From the NCBI GenBank assembly GCA_963969595.1, contig OZ018413.1, positions 7,810,211 to 7,874,210 of the forward strand: DNA of 64,000 nt, in the 5' to 3' direction. The notes below the pieces were generated by a model. It had not been told where the DNA came from, searched no databases, and was given only the letters and a program-made list of their open reading frames with translations. Within the stretch, counting starts at the first letter, position 1. Each line of letters opens with the position of its first letter. A program made the translations under genes and the position numbers. This stretch comes from Neckera pumila (lineage: Eukaryota; Streptophyta; Bryopsida; Hypnales; Neckeraceae). This document shows positions 1 through 11,769 of this stretch, in pieces.

Positions 1-294
1 AAAATAAGAACACCGATTTCTTTCTCGACGAATATATTAATGCACAAATGCACAATCATGTGAAGCAATAAAGGTAGTATTTATTATATAATATCAAAGC
101 ATTATAAAATTGCTTTGAATAAGTACAAAATTGTAATACAAAGCCGTAGAAGTGGAATGAAAAAGGAATACTAAAGCACTATATACTACTCGACTAGGCG
201 AGCATGAATATTATATGACCCTGTATTATTGAGCCACTTCGGATTTCTGTTATTATGCAAAATTGATCTGCAAGTGAACGATTCTTGCAAACAT
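1..294. other. AT-rich flank, no gene seen
   Basis: I see no supported gene or named repeat here. The sequence is AT-rich and leads into the 3' end of the minus-strand RING-type pseudogene. Confidence 0.5.
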
Positions 295-1130
295 TTAGTT
301 GATAACAATTTTGTTGTTAACTGAACCGCTTCCTTCGCCACGTTTGTAATTGAATGACTCTTCAACCCCAAGCTTGCGCTTTGCACAAGTTTGTGATGCT
401 GGTCCATCCCCGTTCAAAATGGACTCCAAGACATTGGAGTCCTTCAGAGCTTGGAGGGTTCTCATTGTCTGCGGAGAGTGTGCTTCCAAAAGATAGTCGA
501 ATGCTTGACTTTGGTAGTAAGGTCCATACATAGAGTCTAGGTCAGCCATACTAATCAAGTCTTTGACGGAGGCATTCTCATCTTGATTGGCCACCCTCTT
601 CTCGTCTAAATCCCATCAATGACCTTCCGGATGAGGACCCCACTTGAAAGTTACAGAGCCTTTATAAAAATAACCTCTAAGGCATAGAAAGAAGAATGAC
701 CTCTTTCCTTCATGTTGTGGACCTGCTCCCACTAGCCTCGATGCAACTGCCGCAATTTTTGCGGGATCTATCTCCCAGTTTAATTGGGAGCTCAAATTTC
801 TAGGTTCTTGATCATATAGCCCTTGTTGCCAACTCCAAAGCAAATCTCACCCCCCTGAGTTTAGAATCTATCGTTGTGTCGAGACTGTGCTCCCAAGAAG
901 GTAGCATGTAAGTCATCAAGTTGAATAAAGCATACAACCAATCATGGAATGGTGCTGAACATATCACGCAACATCGTCTAATTAAACATTGTGTGATGAG
1001 ACCTTGCGGATGGTACATGTGTGTACAAGATCCAAGTGCCCACCCTCCTTTGGGGCCAAATGGGTCTAGACATATGGGGCATTTGGTGTGGTCCAAGATG
1101 AAAGGTGCAATCTTTGGCCACAAGAGCTAT
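295..1130 (-). pseudogene. Degenerate RING-type zinc-finger ORF (C-terminal part)
   Basis: Read on the minus strand, three ORF pieces lie end to end: 1123-812, 843-616 and 594-295. The first carries a RING-like metal-binding pattern: CPICLDPFG, then SCTHMYH, then a cysteine-rich RRCCVIC. RING domains bind zinc and usually act as E3 ubiquitin ligases, but they also occur in transposon-linked proteins. The frame shifts near a run of G residues at about 843-850. The second and third pieces are in one frame separated by a single TGA (613-618 region), so the protein is broken. The C-terminal stretch (YYQSQAFDYLLEAHSPQT) has no domain I can name. It resembles, from memory, a multi-copy family of non-seed plants. 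The minus-strand ORFs at 2,246-4,007 may be its N-terminal half. Function is not preserved as read. Confidence 0.6.
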
Positions 1131-2245
1131 TGTTCCTTCTCTATCAAGTGGCTAGACTTTTGATTCTCATGGTCCCAATCCATTTGTTGAAGAAGGATAA
1201 TGACCTATTTGGAAATTACCCTATTAGTCTAATAAGTTTGTTCCAAGGGAGACGGTCAAATAGGAAATCTATGCTAATCCGTTAATCCAATTTGGAATTC
1301 CATCATTAAAAACATTATTACAACGACACTACAAATCCAACTCCATCAATTAGAAAAATTTCCAATTAAGCTCAAAACATTCAATCAAAATATTACAATT
1401 TGGTTTTCTTTCTCACATATCTCTCCAAATAGATTTCATCATCTGCACAACTATCAATCCAATTTTGAAATCTATAAATTCAACTACTTGCTTCAACTTG
1501 AAATTATTGCATACATCCACTACATCTCATTATTTGAAACACAGACTTTCATAAATTCCATCATTAACATACACTCCTCCAAATCAACTCCCGACTTGGA
1601 CAATTTCTCCATTATAAAATCTCCACAATTTTGCACATAACACCTTGCCACATGTAGGCACATATACATCTCCAACTAGGAACTTGGACTTACTCAAAAA
1701 CACCGATACAACCCTGGATCAATATAGACACACTTCCAAACTAGGAAATCACAAACAAAATCAAAATACCAGCCTCCTCAACTGGGACTCGCACTAGCTT
1801 CACTTGCTGTGGGTCCAGAAAAATGAAAGCCACAAGGACCTAATAGGATTCCTTACCATGACGGTTACCAACTTGGAGAGGATGACCAATTGACTTCAAC
1901 TACCAACTTGGATTTTAAAAGACGTAGCTACCATTCCAAAAATGAATTGACTCTACTTGATAGTAGTTCATCCAATTTGGCTGGACAACCGTTGATTCCA
2001 ATTCACTATATACCAAATTGAACTTTACTACCACTTCACAACTTGGGACATTTACAAAACCATGACATCAACTCTTGCTTGAAAAACAATCCAATTGGGT
2101 AGCAAAAAGACCTCAAATGGACTTAAACAAACGATCAAAACAACCCAAATTAGACACCATAAAAGACCAATTCACTACCAAATTACTCCAAAGTACCCTC
2201 CAATAAGCTCCAAAAATTTATAAAAATGCTATTCAGCTCGGTTAT
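1131..2245. other. Non-coding spacer rich in CCAA-n-TTGG motifs
   Basis: There is no long ORF. The stretch holds many irregularly spaced, imperfect palindromes of the type CCAACTTGG or CCAATTTGG (for example near 1,288, 1,673, 1,867, 1,902, 1,970 and 2,088). It may be a decayed intron or spacer of the minus-strand pseudogene on either side. Confidence 0.4.
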
Positions 2246-4007
2246 CTACACCATTTCTTTCCAATTTACTACAGTCTTTCTAGGCAACTCCAACATGGGC
2301 ATTTCACTGGGAAACATGTTTTTGAGCAATGCCCAAGATGTGAGTCCGTTCTCCCGTTTCGGAGCATTTGCAACAAAGTTTTTTGGAACTTTATCCAACT
2401 CTTGAGCAATTTGTTGTGACCTATCCACCGAAAAAATGCATGCGACCTTCCAATGATAATATGTGGCCGCCAATTGTGCCAATTGCGTAGTGAGCGTATT
2501 GTTTTCTTCTTGAAGACCCAGTTTCTTCACAGACAGTATGGGATGTGGAATTGCAGGAAATGAAAGTGAATCCTGGATCCCTTGGAGATCACTCATGGCA
2601 GCAGTATTGTCTTCCATGATGGTAGCAAGAGGCGCGTTTGGAAGAAGTGAAGAACGCTTGATATGCTTGGTAGGAGGTGAGTGGTGAAGGATGTTGTTTG
2701 TGAGGTCCCCTACAACCTTGTCCAATTGATGTGGATCGTGCTCGACAAAGGCATCGTCTATGTCCGACAAAGTCAACTTCTCACGCTCCTTCTCTTGTAG
2801 GCGTTACAATTCTTTGGACTGCTGAGAAATGATAGCATTTTTTTTATTGCAATCAGATTGCAATTTCTGGATATCCAATTGCAGTGAAGCAATTGTCATG
2901 TCTTTGGCCTTCAAGAGATCAAGGGCCTTACATAGAACTATAGTGTTGTTAGTGACAGCTGCTTGTGATTGAGGAATGGGACCACGGACAATTGCTTCCA
3001 TAGGCGTATCGTTATTGGGGCCAAAGTCAAAAACGCTGCTTGCACTTGGTGGTATCAATGATGGTTGCAAAATGGTCGTTGAAGGTGATGCAAGTCCAAT
3101 TTGGTTGATGGAACGCCGCACCTTCGGGGGATGTTTTATTCTCCGTCCCCGTGATGATGAAGCAGCCTCGACATTTTGAACTTGAACCTCGGTGGGCTTG
3201 ACAGGTTGCTCCCTAACTCGTCCTATTCTTGGGGCTCACGTGCCATCGGAATCCTCATCTAGTTCTGATTCCTCAGTGTAGACTTCAAGAGTTTCAGTGT
3301 TTCGATAATCACTACGAATAGGGCCTAAACCGCCCTCTGGAAATGTCAGAACCCCTTTTGGTATGACACCAACTTTTGAACGTGCTACATATAGACTTTC
3401 TTTTATTGTGCACCAATCAACCTCTTTATTCAAGGCCACTTCAGTGTATGCACCTCTGGCAATGAATAGAGGACCTCATTCCTCTCTACAAAAGGGGTTT
3501 TATAGAAGACCTGGTACAATTCAAGCATCTTTGAACGAAAGCTGGACTTTCACAGTACTTCAGGTTCGCCTTAGTGGTGTGCCAGTTGTGATGATGGAGC
3601 CATGCTAGAAAGAACTTTCCGATGTGGCACCATTCAATGTAATCTTCGCAGATTTGCATTGTCCGCGGCCCTTCCTCTTTGTTCCAGCCTTTAAAAGCGA
3701 GGTGATCCGCACTATTCAGGATGTGCCATTGCTTTCGATGAGTGGTGCCTCTACGCTTCTGGCCCTTATCTTTGACAGCCTTCTTGAGAACACCAGGAGT
3801 GTTGTGTGATGTGTGCAGAAGAGGAACTAACCCATCACTGTTTCCTGCAGCAGCCATTGGATTTGTTGGAGAAACAATATTTGCGGTAACAAGTGGCGTG
3901 AAAGAATTCAAGAAATAGTGAATATTCAATTTGAAGGTAATGCATGCAACCACGTCAAGATGCAAGACCGGAAGCCTCAACATTAAAAAAGTTGACAAAT
4001 GCCGCAT
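2246..4007 (-). pseudogene. Degenerate coiled-coil ORF, possibly N-terminal half of the RING-type family
   Basis: On the minus strand the ORFs 3439-3236, 3121-2804 and 2776-2246 share one frame. They are interrupted only by a TGA at 3236-3238 and a TAA at 2804-2806; the ORF 4007-3486 upstream is offset by one base. Together they describe one decayed protein. Its N-terminal region begins around MAAAGNSDG and has a lysine/arginine-rich stretch (KDKGQKRRGTTHRK). It is followed by an acidic patch (ESELDEDSDG), a second basic patch (RGRRIKHPPKVRRS) and a heptad-like, probably coiled-coil region (LLKAKDMTIASLQLDIQKLQ). I recognise no catalytic domain. Position and strand suggest it belongs with the RING piece at 295-1130, but the gap between them is not open. 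Two stops and one frameshift argue against a functional gene. Confidence 0.5.
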
Positions 4008-4079
4008 GGGTGAGTGAATTTATAAATGATGCGAGTTTGAATTACGGAGGGTGTGTGCGAATGAAACGACCGCCTGTAA

Positions 4080-4530
4080 GGCAATCTCGGATCAGCTAGG
4101 CGCGTGCGGGTCCATCACAGGCAACTTTGGGTCTAAATAGCGACTTCGGGTCCAGATGCGCAAACTCAGGTACAAAAAGGGTGATCTCGGACACTGGGTA
4201 GGCGACTGCGGGTCCAAACTTGGCGACCTTGTGTAACAGCAGGCAACCTCGGATCTGAGAATTGCGACCTTGGGTCCTAGGAGGGCGAGTGCGGGTTGCA
4301 GTGGGCGATTTTGGGTTACCCTTGCCCACCCGCAGTTGCCGAAGGTTTGGACGCCCCGACACGCGGTCGCCCACCCAGCCCCACACGTGCGGTCACCTAA
4401 ACCGCAGTTGTCTATCCGTGTTTTTTGTATCCACAGTCGTCCAATATCCGCAATTGCCTACCCAAGGTCGCCAAATCTGTGTTCGCCCTAAATCCGCACT
4501 CACCACATCTGCATGCGCCTTGAAATGTGC
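4080..4530. repeat. GC-rich degenerate minisatellite in inverted orientation
   Basis: From about 4,095 to 4,315 short units of the form GCGACnnCGGGTCC recur at roughly 25-36 bp. From about 4,320 to 4,530 the complementary form appears (ACCGCAGTTGCC, CGGTCGCC, GGTCGCC). The two halves face each other around ~4,318, so the block could fold on itself. It is far richer in G+C than its surroundings. Small ORFs crossing it are low-complexity by-products. Confidence 0.55.
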
Positions 4531-4689
4531 CATGCGGATGCCACATGGCGTCTAGGTGGGGTAGGTCAAAGGGGGGTAACTTTTAGGAAAGTCAAAGGTA
4601 ATTTTGACCTTATTGGACGTCACAAGGGGTCTACTAGACGTCGTGTGACGTCTAGTTGTCGCACCCGTCGCGATGTCAGGGAAGACAAT

Positions 4690-6370
4690 CCTGTGCATTT
4701 GTGGTTCTCTAAAATACAGGGCGGCTGTATTTCGATTTGGATTTCAATGGAAATTAAAAAAAATGGGTGGTGAATTGAATGTGGCCATGGATTTGAAAAT
4801 AATGCCTAGAGTATTTCCAACTTGTACGTGCACTTCTATTATAACTCATACATTTGTGGTTTTTTAAATATAGGGCAGCTGTACTTTGATTTGGAATTCA
4901 ACGGAAATTTAAAAAAATGGGTGGTGAATTGAACGCGGCCATGGATTTGAATATAATGCCTAGAGTATTTTCAACTTTTACGTTTTTTGTTTGAAACCCA
5001 CGTGCACCTATTTTGTAATTCATGCATTTGTGGTTCTCTAAAATACAAGGCAGCTGTAATTCAATTTGGGTTTCAACGAAAATTAAAAAAAGTGGGTGGT
5101 GAATTGAATGCAGCCATGGATTTGGAAATAATGCCTAAAGTATTTCCAACTTGTACGGGTTTTTTTTAAAATCCACGTGCACTTCTTTTGTAACTCATGC
5201 ATTTGTTTGTTTTTTAAATATAGGGCAGTTGTAGCTTGATTTGGATTTCAACAGAAATTAAAAAACATGGGTGATGAACCGAATGTGGCCATGGATTTGA
5301 AAATAATGCCTAGAGTATTTCCAACTTGTACGTTTTTTTAAAAAAAACCAAGTGCACGTATTTTATAACTCATGCATTTGTGGTTCTCTAAAATACCGGG
5401 CAGCTGCAATTTTTTTTGGATTTCAACGGAAATTTAAAAAATGGGTGGTGAATTGAATGCAGCAATGGATTTGAAAATAATGCCTAGAGTATTTCCAATT
5501 TGTACAGGGTTTTTTTAAAACCCATGGGTACTTCTTTTGTAACTTATGCATTTATTTTTTTCTAAAATATAGGGCAGCTGTAATTCGATTTGGATTTCAA
5601 CGAAATTAAAAAAAAAAAGGTGGTGAATTGAATGCGGCCATGGATTTGAAAACAATGCCAAGAGTATTTCCAATTTGTACGTGTTTTTTTTGAAATCCAC
5701 GTGCACCTATTTTGGAACTCATGCATTTGTGGTTCTCTAAAATATAGGGCAACTGTATTTGGATTTGGATTTCAACGGAAATTAAATAAAATATGTGGTG
5801 ACTAAATTGAATGCGGCTATGGATTTGGAAGTAAAGCCTAAAGTATTTCCAAATTGTACGTTTTTTCTTAAAACCCACGTGCACCTATTTTATGACTCAT
5901 GCATTTCTCGTTTTCTAAAATACAAGGCACTTGTAATTCATTTTGGATTTCAACGCAAATTGAAAAAAATAGGTGGTGAATTGAATGCGGCCATGGATTT
6001 GAAAGTAATGTGTACAATATTTCAACTTGTATGGTTTTTTAAATATATGCATGTACACTTATTATATGACTGTCTCCTAGGATTGAATTTCCTTAAAATA
6101 CAAGGTAGGCTCAATTTTTTTAAAGATTACATTGCAAATTAAAAAAAAAAGGGTAATGAGTTGAATGCAACCATGGGTTTGAAAGTAAGCAAATTGTATT
6201 TTCAACTTCTACAATTTTTTTGAACACACCCGCGTGCACTTATTGTATGACTCATGGAATTAGAATTCCTTAAACTACAGGCCAGGCCTATTTCAATCTT
6301 TAATATTACTTTAGAAGTTCACTTAAAAAAAATGGAATACTGCCATGGATTTGAAAGTAATGTGAGGAGT
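4690..6370 (+). repeat. ~175-bp tandem satellite array, about ten monomers
   Basis: The anchor CATTTGTGG or a close variant recurs at 4,696, 4,851, 5,025, 5,200, 5,375, 5,549, 5,724 and 5,902, with weaker units near 6,080 and 6,256. The spacing is 155, 174, 175, 175, 174, 175 and 178 bp. Each unit then reads through GGGCAGCTGTA, GATTTGGATTTCAACG, GGTGGTGAATTGAATG and GCCATGGATTTGAAA. Monomers diverge toward the right-hand end. The length is close to one nucleosome repeat, as in many plant satellites. The small ORFs inside are periodic artefacts. Confidence 0.88.
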
Positions 6371-6655
6371 AATTCTTTTTATTAGATTTATGATCAATCA
6401 TTATGATTTCAAAATGATTGGGAAATGGAACAGGGAGATGTAGTATTTGAACTATTCATTTTATTTGAGGCCCTTTTACTCCAACATACATTATTTTTGG
6501 AGTTGCAGAAATTTTTTAATTATTATTTAATCAAATTGGTTCCTTAGTAAAAGTACAAACACAGTGAACTCACAATATATTTGGGCAGTATGTAAACAAT
6601 TTTTATTTACTCAATCATAAGTTTTAATATAGAAGGCTTGTTTTATGGATTGAGG

Positions 6656-6776
6656 TTAGTAAATAATGAATATTGTTTTTTTGATTAATTAGTAGACAAT
6701 ATATTTATGAAATTAGTAAATAATGAAGATTGTTTTTTTGATTATTTAATTTAGTAGACAATATGTTTATGAGATT
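6656..6776. repeat. ~60-bp direct duplication
   Basis: The segment beginning AGTAAATAATGAATATTG and ending near TTTATGAAATT at 6,714 is repeated at once to about 6,776 with a few changes. It is a simple local tandem duplication in AT-rich DNA, just left of the first TTAA element. Confidence 0.6.
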
Positions 6777-6857
6777 AATGATGCTATATATGTGGCTTTC
6801 ATGTGGAGGGGCCCTAATGTTTTAGTCCTTTTCTACAAGAACAAAAATTTACAATGC

Positions 6858-7799
6858 TTAACCCCTAAAGGTTTTTGATTATGTTTTCATCAAAACCGCT
6901 CCAAAATTGCCATTTCTAATACAAGTACCAAATTTTAGAAAAAAAAACTTTTTGAAAACATGTAACCGTAGGATCTTGTAGTACACTAGTTTAAGAAGAT
7001 GTAGAAAAAATTTCAGAATTTTCTGCCATGTAGATTGCAAGATAATAGTGTTTGAATTGACAAAAATCCTTTTTTAATCACTGCAAAAATCCGGGCAGCT
7101 GCCCTTCACAAGGTCATTTGTATGAAAAAATGTCCAAAATGGTGGTTACTCTTTGGATTCATTCTTCAAGGCAAGTTGGCTACATCCTTAAAAAAATTTC
7201 AGATCATTTGGAATTGTACAACATATAGGAAAAAAATAGTAAGTAGGAAGAGGTAGAGAATGACTCAAAATACTAAATTGTCAAGAATTTAATTATGGAA
7301 TTGATTAATTCCAATCCCAGCAGTTGTAATGTTGTAATAAACAATATACACCCAATGTTTTTTGTTTTATTCAAAAATATTGAAAATTGAGTTAGATAAA
7401 GGACTTCAAAGTTTATTTTTGAGTTGAGATTCCACAACTACCCTCAAACTAAGAATCCTCATAACTTTTGACTCAATAATCCAAATGGAATAATTCAAAA
7501 GCTTCCCGCGTACATATAAATCTAAAGAACCAATTTCAAATTTTTATTTTTTTAAAAAGTGATTTTTAAAGAAGTTTTTTTGCTGCCTGGGCTGCCCGCC
7601 GAGCAATGAAAATGACATATCATGCAATAACTTTTTAATCATAAAGTCAAAAGTTATGAAAATTGTTGGACCTTAAAGCTACTCCTCGGGAAAATGTTGT
7701 ATGAAAATTTCAAAGAAAAAAATGAAAAACTCCGCTTATAATGAGTTGCCCAAAAATGCTATGTTCTCAAAAAAGCATGTTCAGGGCTTTAGGGGTTAA
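6858..7799 (+). mobile_element. TTAA/CCCCTAAAG element, copy A (942 bp)
   Basis: The element opens with TTAACCCCTAAAGG and closes with CTTTAGGGGTTAA. It shares the whole length of its interior with copies at 11,770, 30,032, 48,799 and 53,953, including a block reading AATAGTAAGTAGGAAGAGG near 7,237. A perfect palindrome GGGCAGCTGCCC lies at 7,093-7,104; other copies hold a degraded form. No ORF of meaningful size is present, so it is non-autonomous. A TTAA target and CCC-type ends are piggyBac-like hallmarks. Confidence 0.85.
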
Positions 7800-8856
7800 G
7801 TTCCGCTATTAATAATGATTAATCCCCTTGTTAGAAGAGTAAATAATTATGATGCTTTGAGCTATAGTGGTTATAATTTGCTATGATGCTTTTAAAGGCT
7901 AATTGATTACTGCAGACAATCATGATGTTTTGCTAAACCCTCATAAAAAAAAAAAATTTCGAATTTCATAAAAAATATCTTCAAAATCCTTTAAAGTGAT
8001 ACAAGCCAAGACAATGTAGAGGTTGCAAATTTTTAAACATTTCTTTACATTTGATGAGCATATTCAATGCCAGCTTTTCAAAAAAATGTATAGTGACTAA
8101 TGGACTATGGATTTGGTATTTTAAGATATATTAGTATGTTCATTGGTTTTTGCCTACTTCTTTTGTCTTGGCAATTTTTTTTGGATTAAGAATTGTATGA
8201 CATGCATTTGTTATATATTTATTTCATATGTAATTTTTTGGCCCTTATAGAATTTATAAAAAAAAATTTGCATGCTTATTTTTTTAGAAAGTACGTTACA
8301 TTTTGGAAAGTATGGAAACTACTCAAATAACTTTATTACTATTAATAAAGGAATAAGTCCTGAAAATTATTAGTCCATGCCCTAAATCCTAGCCCAAGTT
8401 CTTATATCAAAAATTGCAAAGGAAAAATACATTTGTAGTGAGGTGTACAGAATTGTTGTTTAAACTCAAATTAGAGCTTAGGTGGTGAAAATAAAGAAGT
8501 GATGACTTGTGATTAAACTCAAGTTTTAGAAAGTAAAACTAAAATACAAGAGCCCAAAACCTCAAAATCAGCATGACTACGCATATCAAGTACTATTCAA
8601 AATTTGAATTTCCCTAGTACAACAGTGATTTCAATTAAACATACTTGAGTATAATCACCAGCTTAAGCAGCTCTTGAAGACCTCTAATTCTCTTAGTTAA
8701 TCTTCATTCACTTTGTAGTGACTCATTTTAGTGAGAGAGAGAGTTGCAAAACTTGTCTTCAAGTAGAGTAAACGTTCACTGAATTCTATAGAGGTTGTCG
8801 AAGAAGGTGTGAGTAGCCTTAGCCTATCTTCTTGTTGTGTGTGCAAGGTGTGAGTA
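7800..8856. other. AT-rich intergenic DNA
   Basis: No gene is supported. The last ~150 bp, with GAGAGAGAGAG near 8,733 and a C/T-poor leader, may be the 5' leader of the acidic ORF that starts at 8,857. Confidence 0.4.
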
Positions 8857-9363
8857 ATGGCTGGATTTGAGAGTGATGGTAGTACCTTCTATCCCAATGT
8901 GACTGAAGCGGAGCCCAGCCCAAGAGACGTGGGAAAGCATAAAAGGAAGTTTGAAGCTGCATTTCCAGCTCCTTCTTCCTCCATTTGGAAATCCATCCAA
9001 CACGGATGAAGAGCCAAGTAGCAAAGGTTCTTTTTGGGGGGAATCCAATTTAGAGTTTGAAGAATCCAATGATGAAGATGACACTGACGAGGAGAAGGAT
9101 GCGCTACATTCGGATCTCCTAGTGGAACAAGACAAATCCGACAATGAAGATGCTACCAACAAGGTAGAGGACCCACGCCCTTCGTTATTTGAAATGAACA
9201 TGCAATATTTTGATTAAGAAGGCACACCAACAATACGGACAAGGAGGATGATGAAGATGAAGACGAGAATGTGGTTGAGTATGGTTTCTTTTATTGGAAT
9301 TGGGACTTGGAGTCAAATCCCGACTCTGACAGCTACAAGTTTAGGTGGATTGATGGTTTTTAG
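8857..9363 (+). pseudogene. Broken acidic ORF of unknown function
   Basis: An ATG at 8,857 opens a frame beginning MAGFESDGSTFYPN that reaches a stop near 9,005. A shifted frame (in the ORF 8,951-9,217) continues the same character and is strongly acidic (NLEFEESNDEDDTDEEKD). A third frame carries on to a TAG at 9,361-9,363 (DEDEDENVVEYGFFYWNWD). Two frameshifts therefore interrupt one short acidic protein. I recognise no domain. Acidic tails and activation-like segments are common in transposon accessory proteins, but that is only an analogy. Its position, 1.8 kb upstream of and on the same strand as the DUF7869-like pseudogene, leaves a link possible. Confidence 0.4.
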
Positions 9364-11165
9364 AATTGCAGAAGTCTAGCTAGTTCAATTTCCATTTTCT
9401 AGACCCACTACAGCGGCATGAAATTTTTTAGCACCTGTTGAATCAGTTTTTTAAAACAAATAGAGTGATCCATTGCATTAAAAAAACCCACAATAGAAGG
9501 CAGCAAAGCCACGGAGGTGAGTCATGGGATTTTTAAAGAACATTCTTTATTGACTTAGAGAATTTCTGGACTTGAATAAAGAAAATCTATTTATGCGACC
9601 TGCCATTAAGAATAGGGAATTCTGGAATACAGCTTTAGCTATAGCAGCCTTTTAGTGAAGAGTCATCGGTGACTTATAATAGCCAAAGGAATGCTTACAT
9701 CCTCTGACAATTTCTGCACCACCGAAAAGGCAAAAGCGCCTGAGAATCTAAACACGGAAATTACCGTCACACCCTTTTTTCCTTCGCGCTCACTCTTCCC
9801 ACCACCCATCTCCCTCCCTCGCGCTCTCTCTCTCACATTCTGTCAAGCCATTCATTATTTTTTGTATTGTTCTTGGACGCGCCGGAGTTGGTTTTCGTTT
9901 CTTGCATTAGAGGTGTTGCGATTTCATGGCATTGCGATCTCATGCATTGCAATTTATTGGCGAGTCTTGTTGAGATAGAAGCGTAGAAGTCTTTAGAAGA
10001 ATTGCATTCTTATTGTCCGAGCTGCAAAGAGTACTTGTGGAGCGGTAGTTCTTTAGTTTTTGCGCGCTCTTTATTGTGGATCTTTGTGAGAATGTCCAGT
10101 TTTACGATCGCTATTGACATGTATGATATAGACATTATTCTCATTCTCTCTGTTTTTTGTGATCATTCATTGCTCTCACCCTGTAATCACCTTTGTTCTT
10201 TTCATTGTTATATATTGGCTCGCTGTTTATTATAGTTTAATTGTTGCCACGAACTTCTTTGTCTCATTGCATGTTTTCAACATTGATGTTATTCAGTACT
10301 TAAATTGTTATAGTCTCCTATCTGTCAATGGATTACACAATTATGTGCTCTCCGGTAATGTCGTCGCTTTTTACGGGACATATGTATTCATCATAATGAA
10401 TAAATTACCCTCGAGTTGAGGATACAAATGCAATTAGGATGTATGTTGAAATAAATCACAAAGAATCAATTATGATAGATGGAACAAGATATTTGATTAT
10501 TTCGCCGATTATCCTCGAGTCGAGAATAATATTTGTTTTACTTATAGTGATCTAATTTATAAATTATCCTTGATTAGAGGATATATACACTACAATAAGT
10601 AAATCAGTAATGTACGGAGCTAGACACCATTACCTAGGTCTATACTTGGTATCTTCGACTCGAGGATAACTACATGTAGGAATAGTTTTATCTATATGGG
10701 TAATCCACAACGGACTAATGACAAAGGAGTACTGACAACGAGGATAAAGTATACTATATTCTTGGTATAATTATATTATGGATTATGTCTTATATTAACC
10801 TTGACTCGAGGATAATTATGTTACATCTTAACACGATGATAAATTATCGATAGTATATATTTTGATTGGTCATACATGGGTCATTAAGTTCGATTTTCTA
10901 TTGCACTTGGGGTTGTAGAATTTAATTTTACTCTTTATCAATACGTTACTAAGTTTTTGGTCTGTATGTGAAAATCATTTATTCAATGTCCGAGGTTTTA
11001 AGCCGGATTTGTAGAGCGGGATACTTGTGTGTAAAATAATTTTTGTAATTTATCCTCGATTTGAAGATACCATTTGTATAGAATGTCCGCTAGGAACGAA
11101 CTGATTATGCTTCCTTTGGAGATACATCCTACTCTGTAACTAATTTTTGTTCTTATTGTTGCAGA
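9364..11165 (+). other. Leader- or intron-like region upstream of 11,166
   Basis: A pyrimidine-rich leader-like stretch lies at 9,775-9,850 (CCTCCCTCGCGCTCTCTCTC). An AT-rich region with intron-like composition follows and ends in TTGTTGCAG just before the ATG at 11,166, which looks like a 3' splice site. ORFs within it show no domain I recognise. The palindrome array at 10,405-11,069 is listed separately. Confidence 0.4.
10405..11069. repeat. Six dispersed ~20-bp palindromes, consensus TATCCTCGA-n-TCGAGGATA
   Basis: Imperfect palindromes occur at 10,405-10,424, 10,509-10,530, 10,563-10,583, 10,650-10,668, 10,794-10,815 and 11,050-11,069. The best one reads TTATCCTCGAGTCGAGAATAA. Half-sites such as ACGAGGATAAAG lie near 10,737. 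The spacing is irregular (about 54-250 bp), so this is not a simple tandem repeat. Each could form a hairpin or a dimeric protein-binding site. Confidence 0.7.
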
Positions 11166-11769
11166 ATGGATACTCTTGTTACTAACAAGTTTTCAATTCC
11201 GGTGCTAGCCTTGCCATCAGGTGTGGCACCCTGTGAGGGTGTACCTTGTACTTCTTGGTATACTAAGGGTGTGACACTTACAAATAAAGCTGGGGTGGAG
11301 GTGGCTAAGGGAATTTGTCATAGCGTGGATGCAAACCTTGTCATTGACATGGACGGCAAGCCACTCGGCAACGATCGGGTCGCAATTCAGATCACAGACT
11401 CTTTGTGTGAGGCCGAAGTACCATCAGCGTGGATGTGGTCGATGCACTCTTGGCCGATTTCAAAGGCGTACCTTAATGGTGCCAGCTTGTATGACCATGA
11501 TCAAACTTATATCTTCAAAGCCGCAATCCTTGCATCAAATCGGCGTGTTTGAGTTGGAGTTTGTTTATACGAGACCTCTTGGGAGAGGACTGAACCAAAC
11601 AAGCCTCCCAAGAAAGAAGCCCTCCTCACCCAAGAAGCAATCGCTAAAGTGTCTTTGAAGATTTGTTGCCCAAAGAACTGCTTGCAACCATTTCCGCGTG
11701 GGCAGATTCAAGCTATTCGGTCTCTACTATAAATGGATGGTGGAGTGAAATTACGTAAATCACGTTTGC

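Noticed and set aside
4690..6370. CRISPR-like array because of regular spacing
   Set aside because: The entire ~175-bp unit is repeated, with no unique spacers; it is a satellite.
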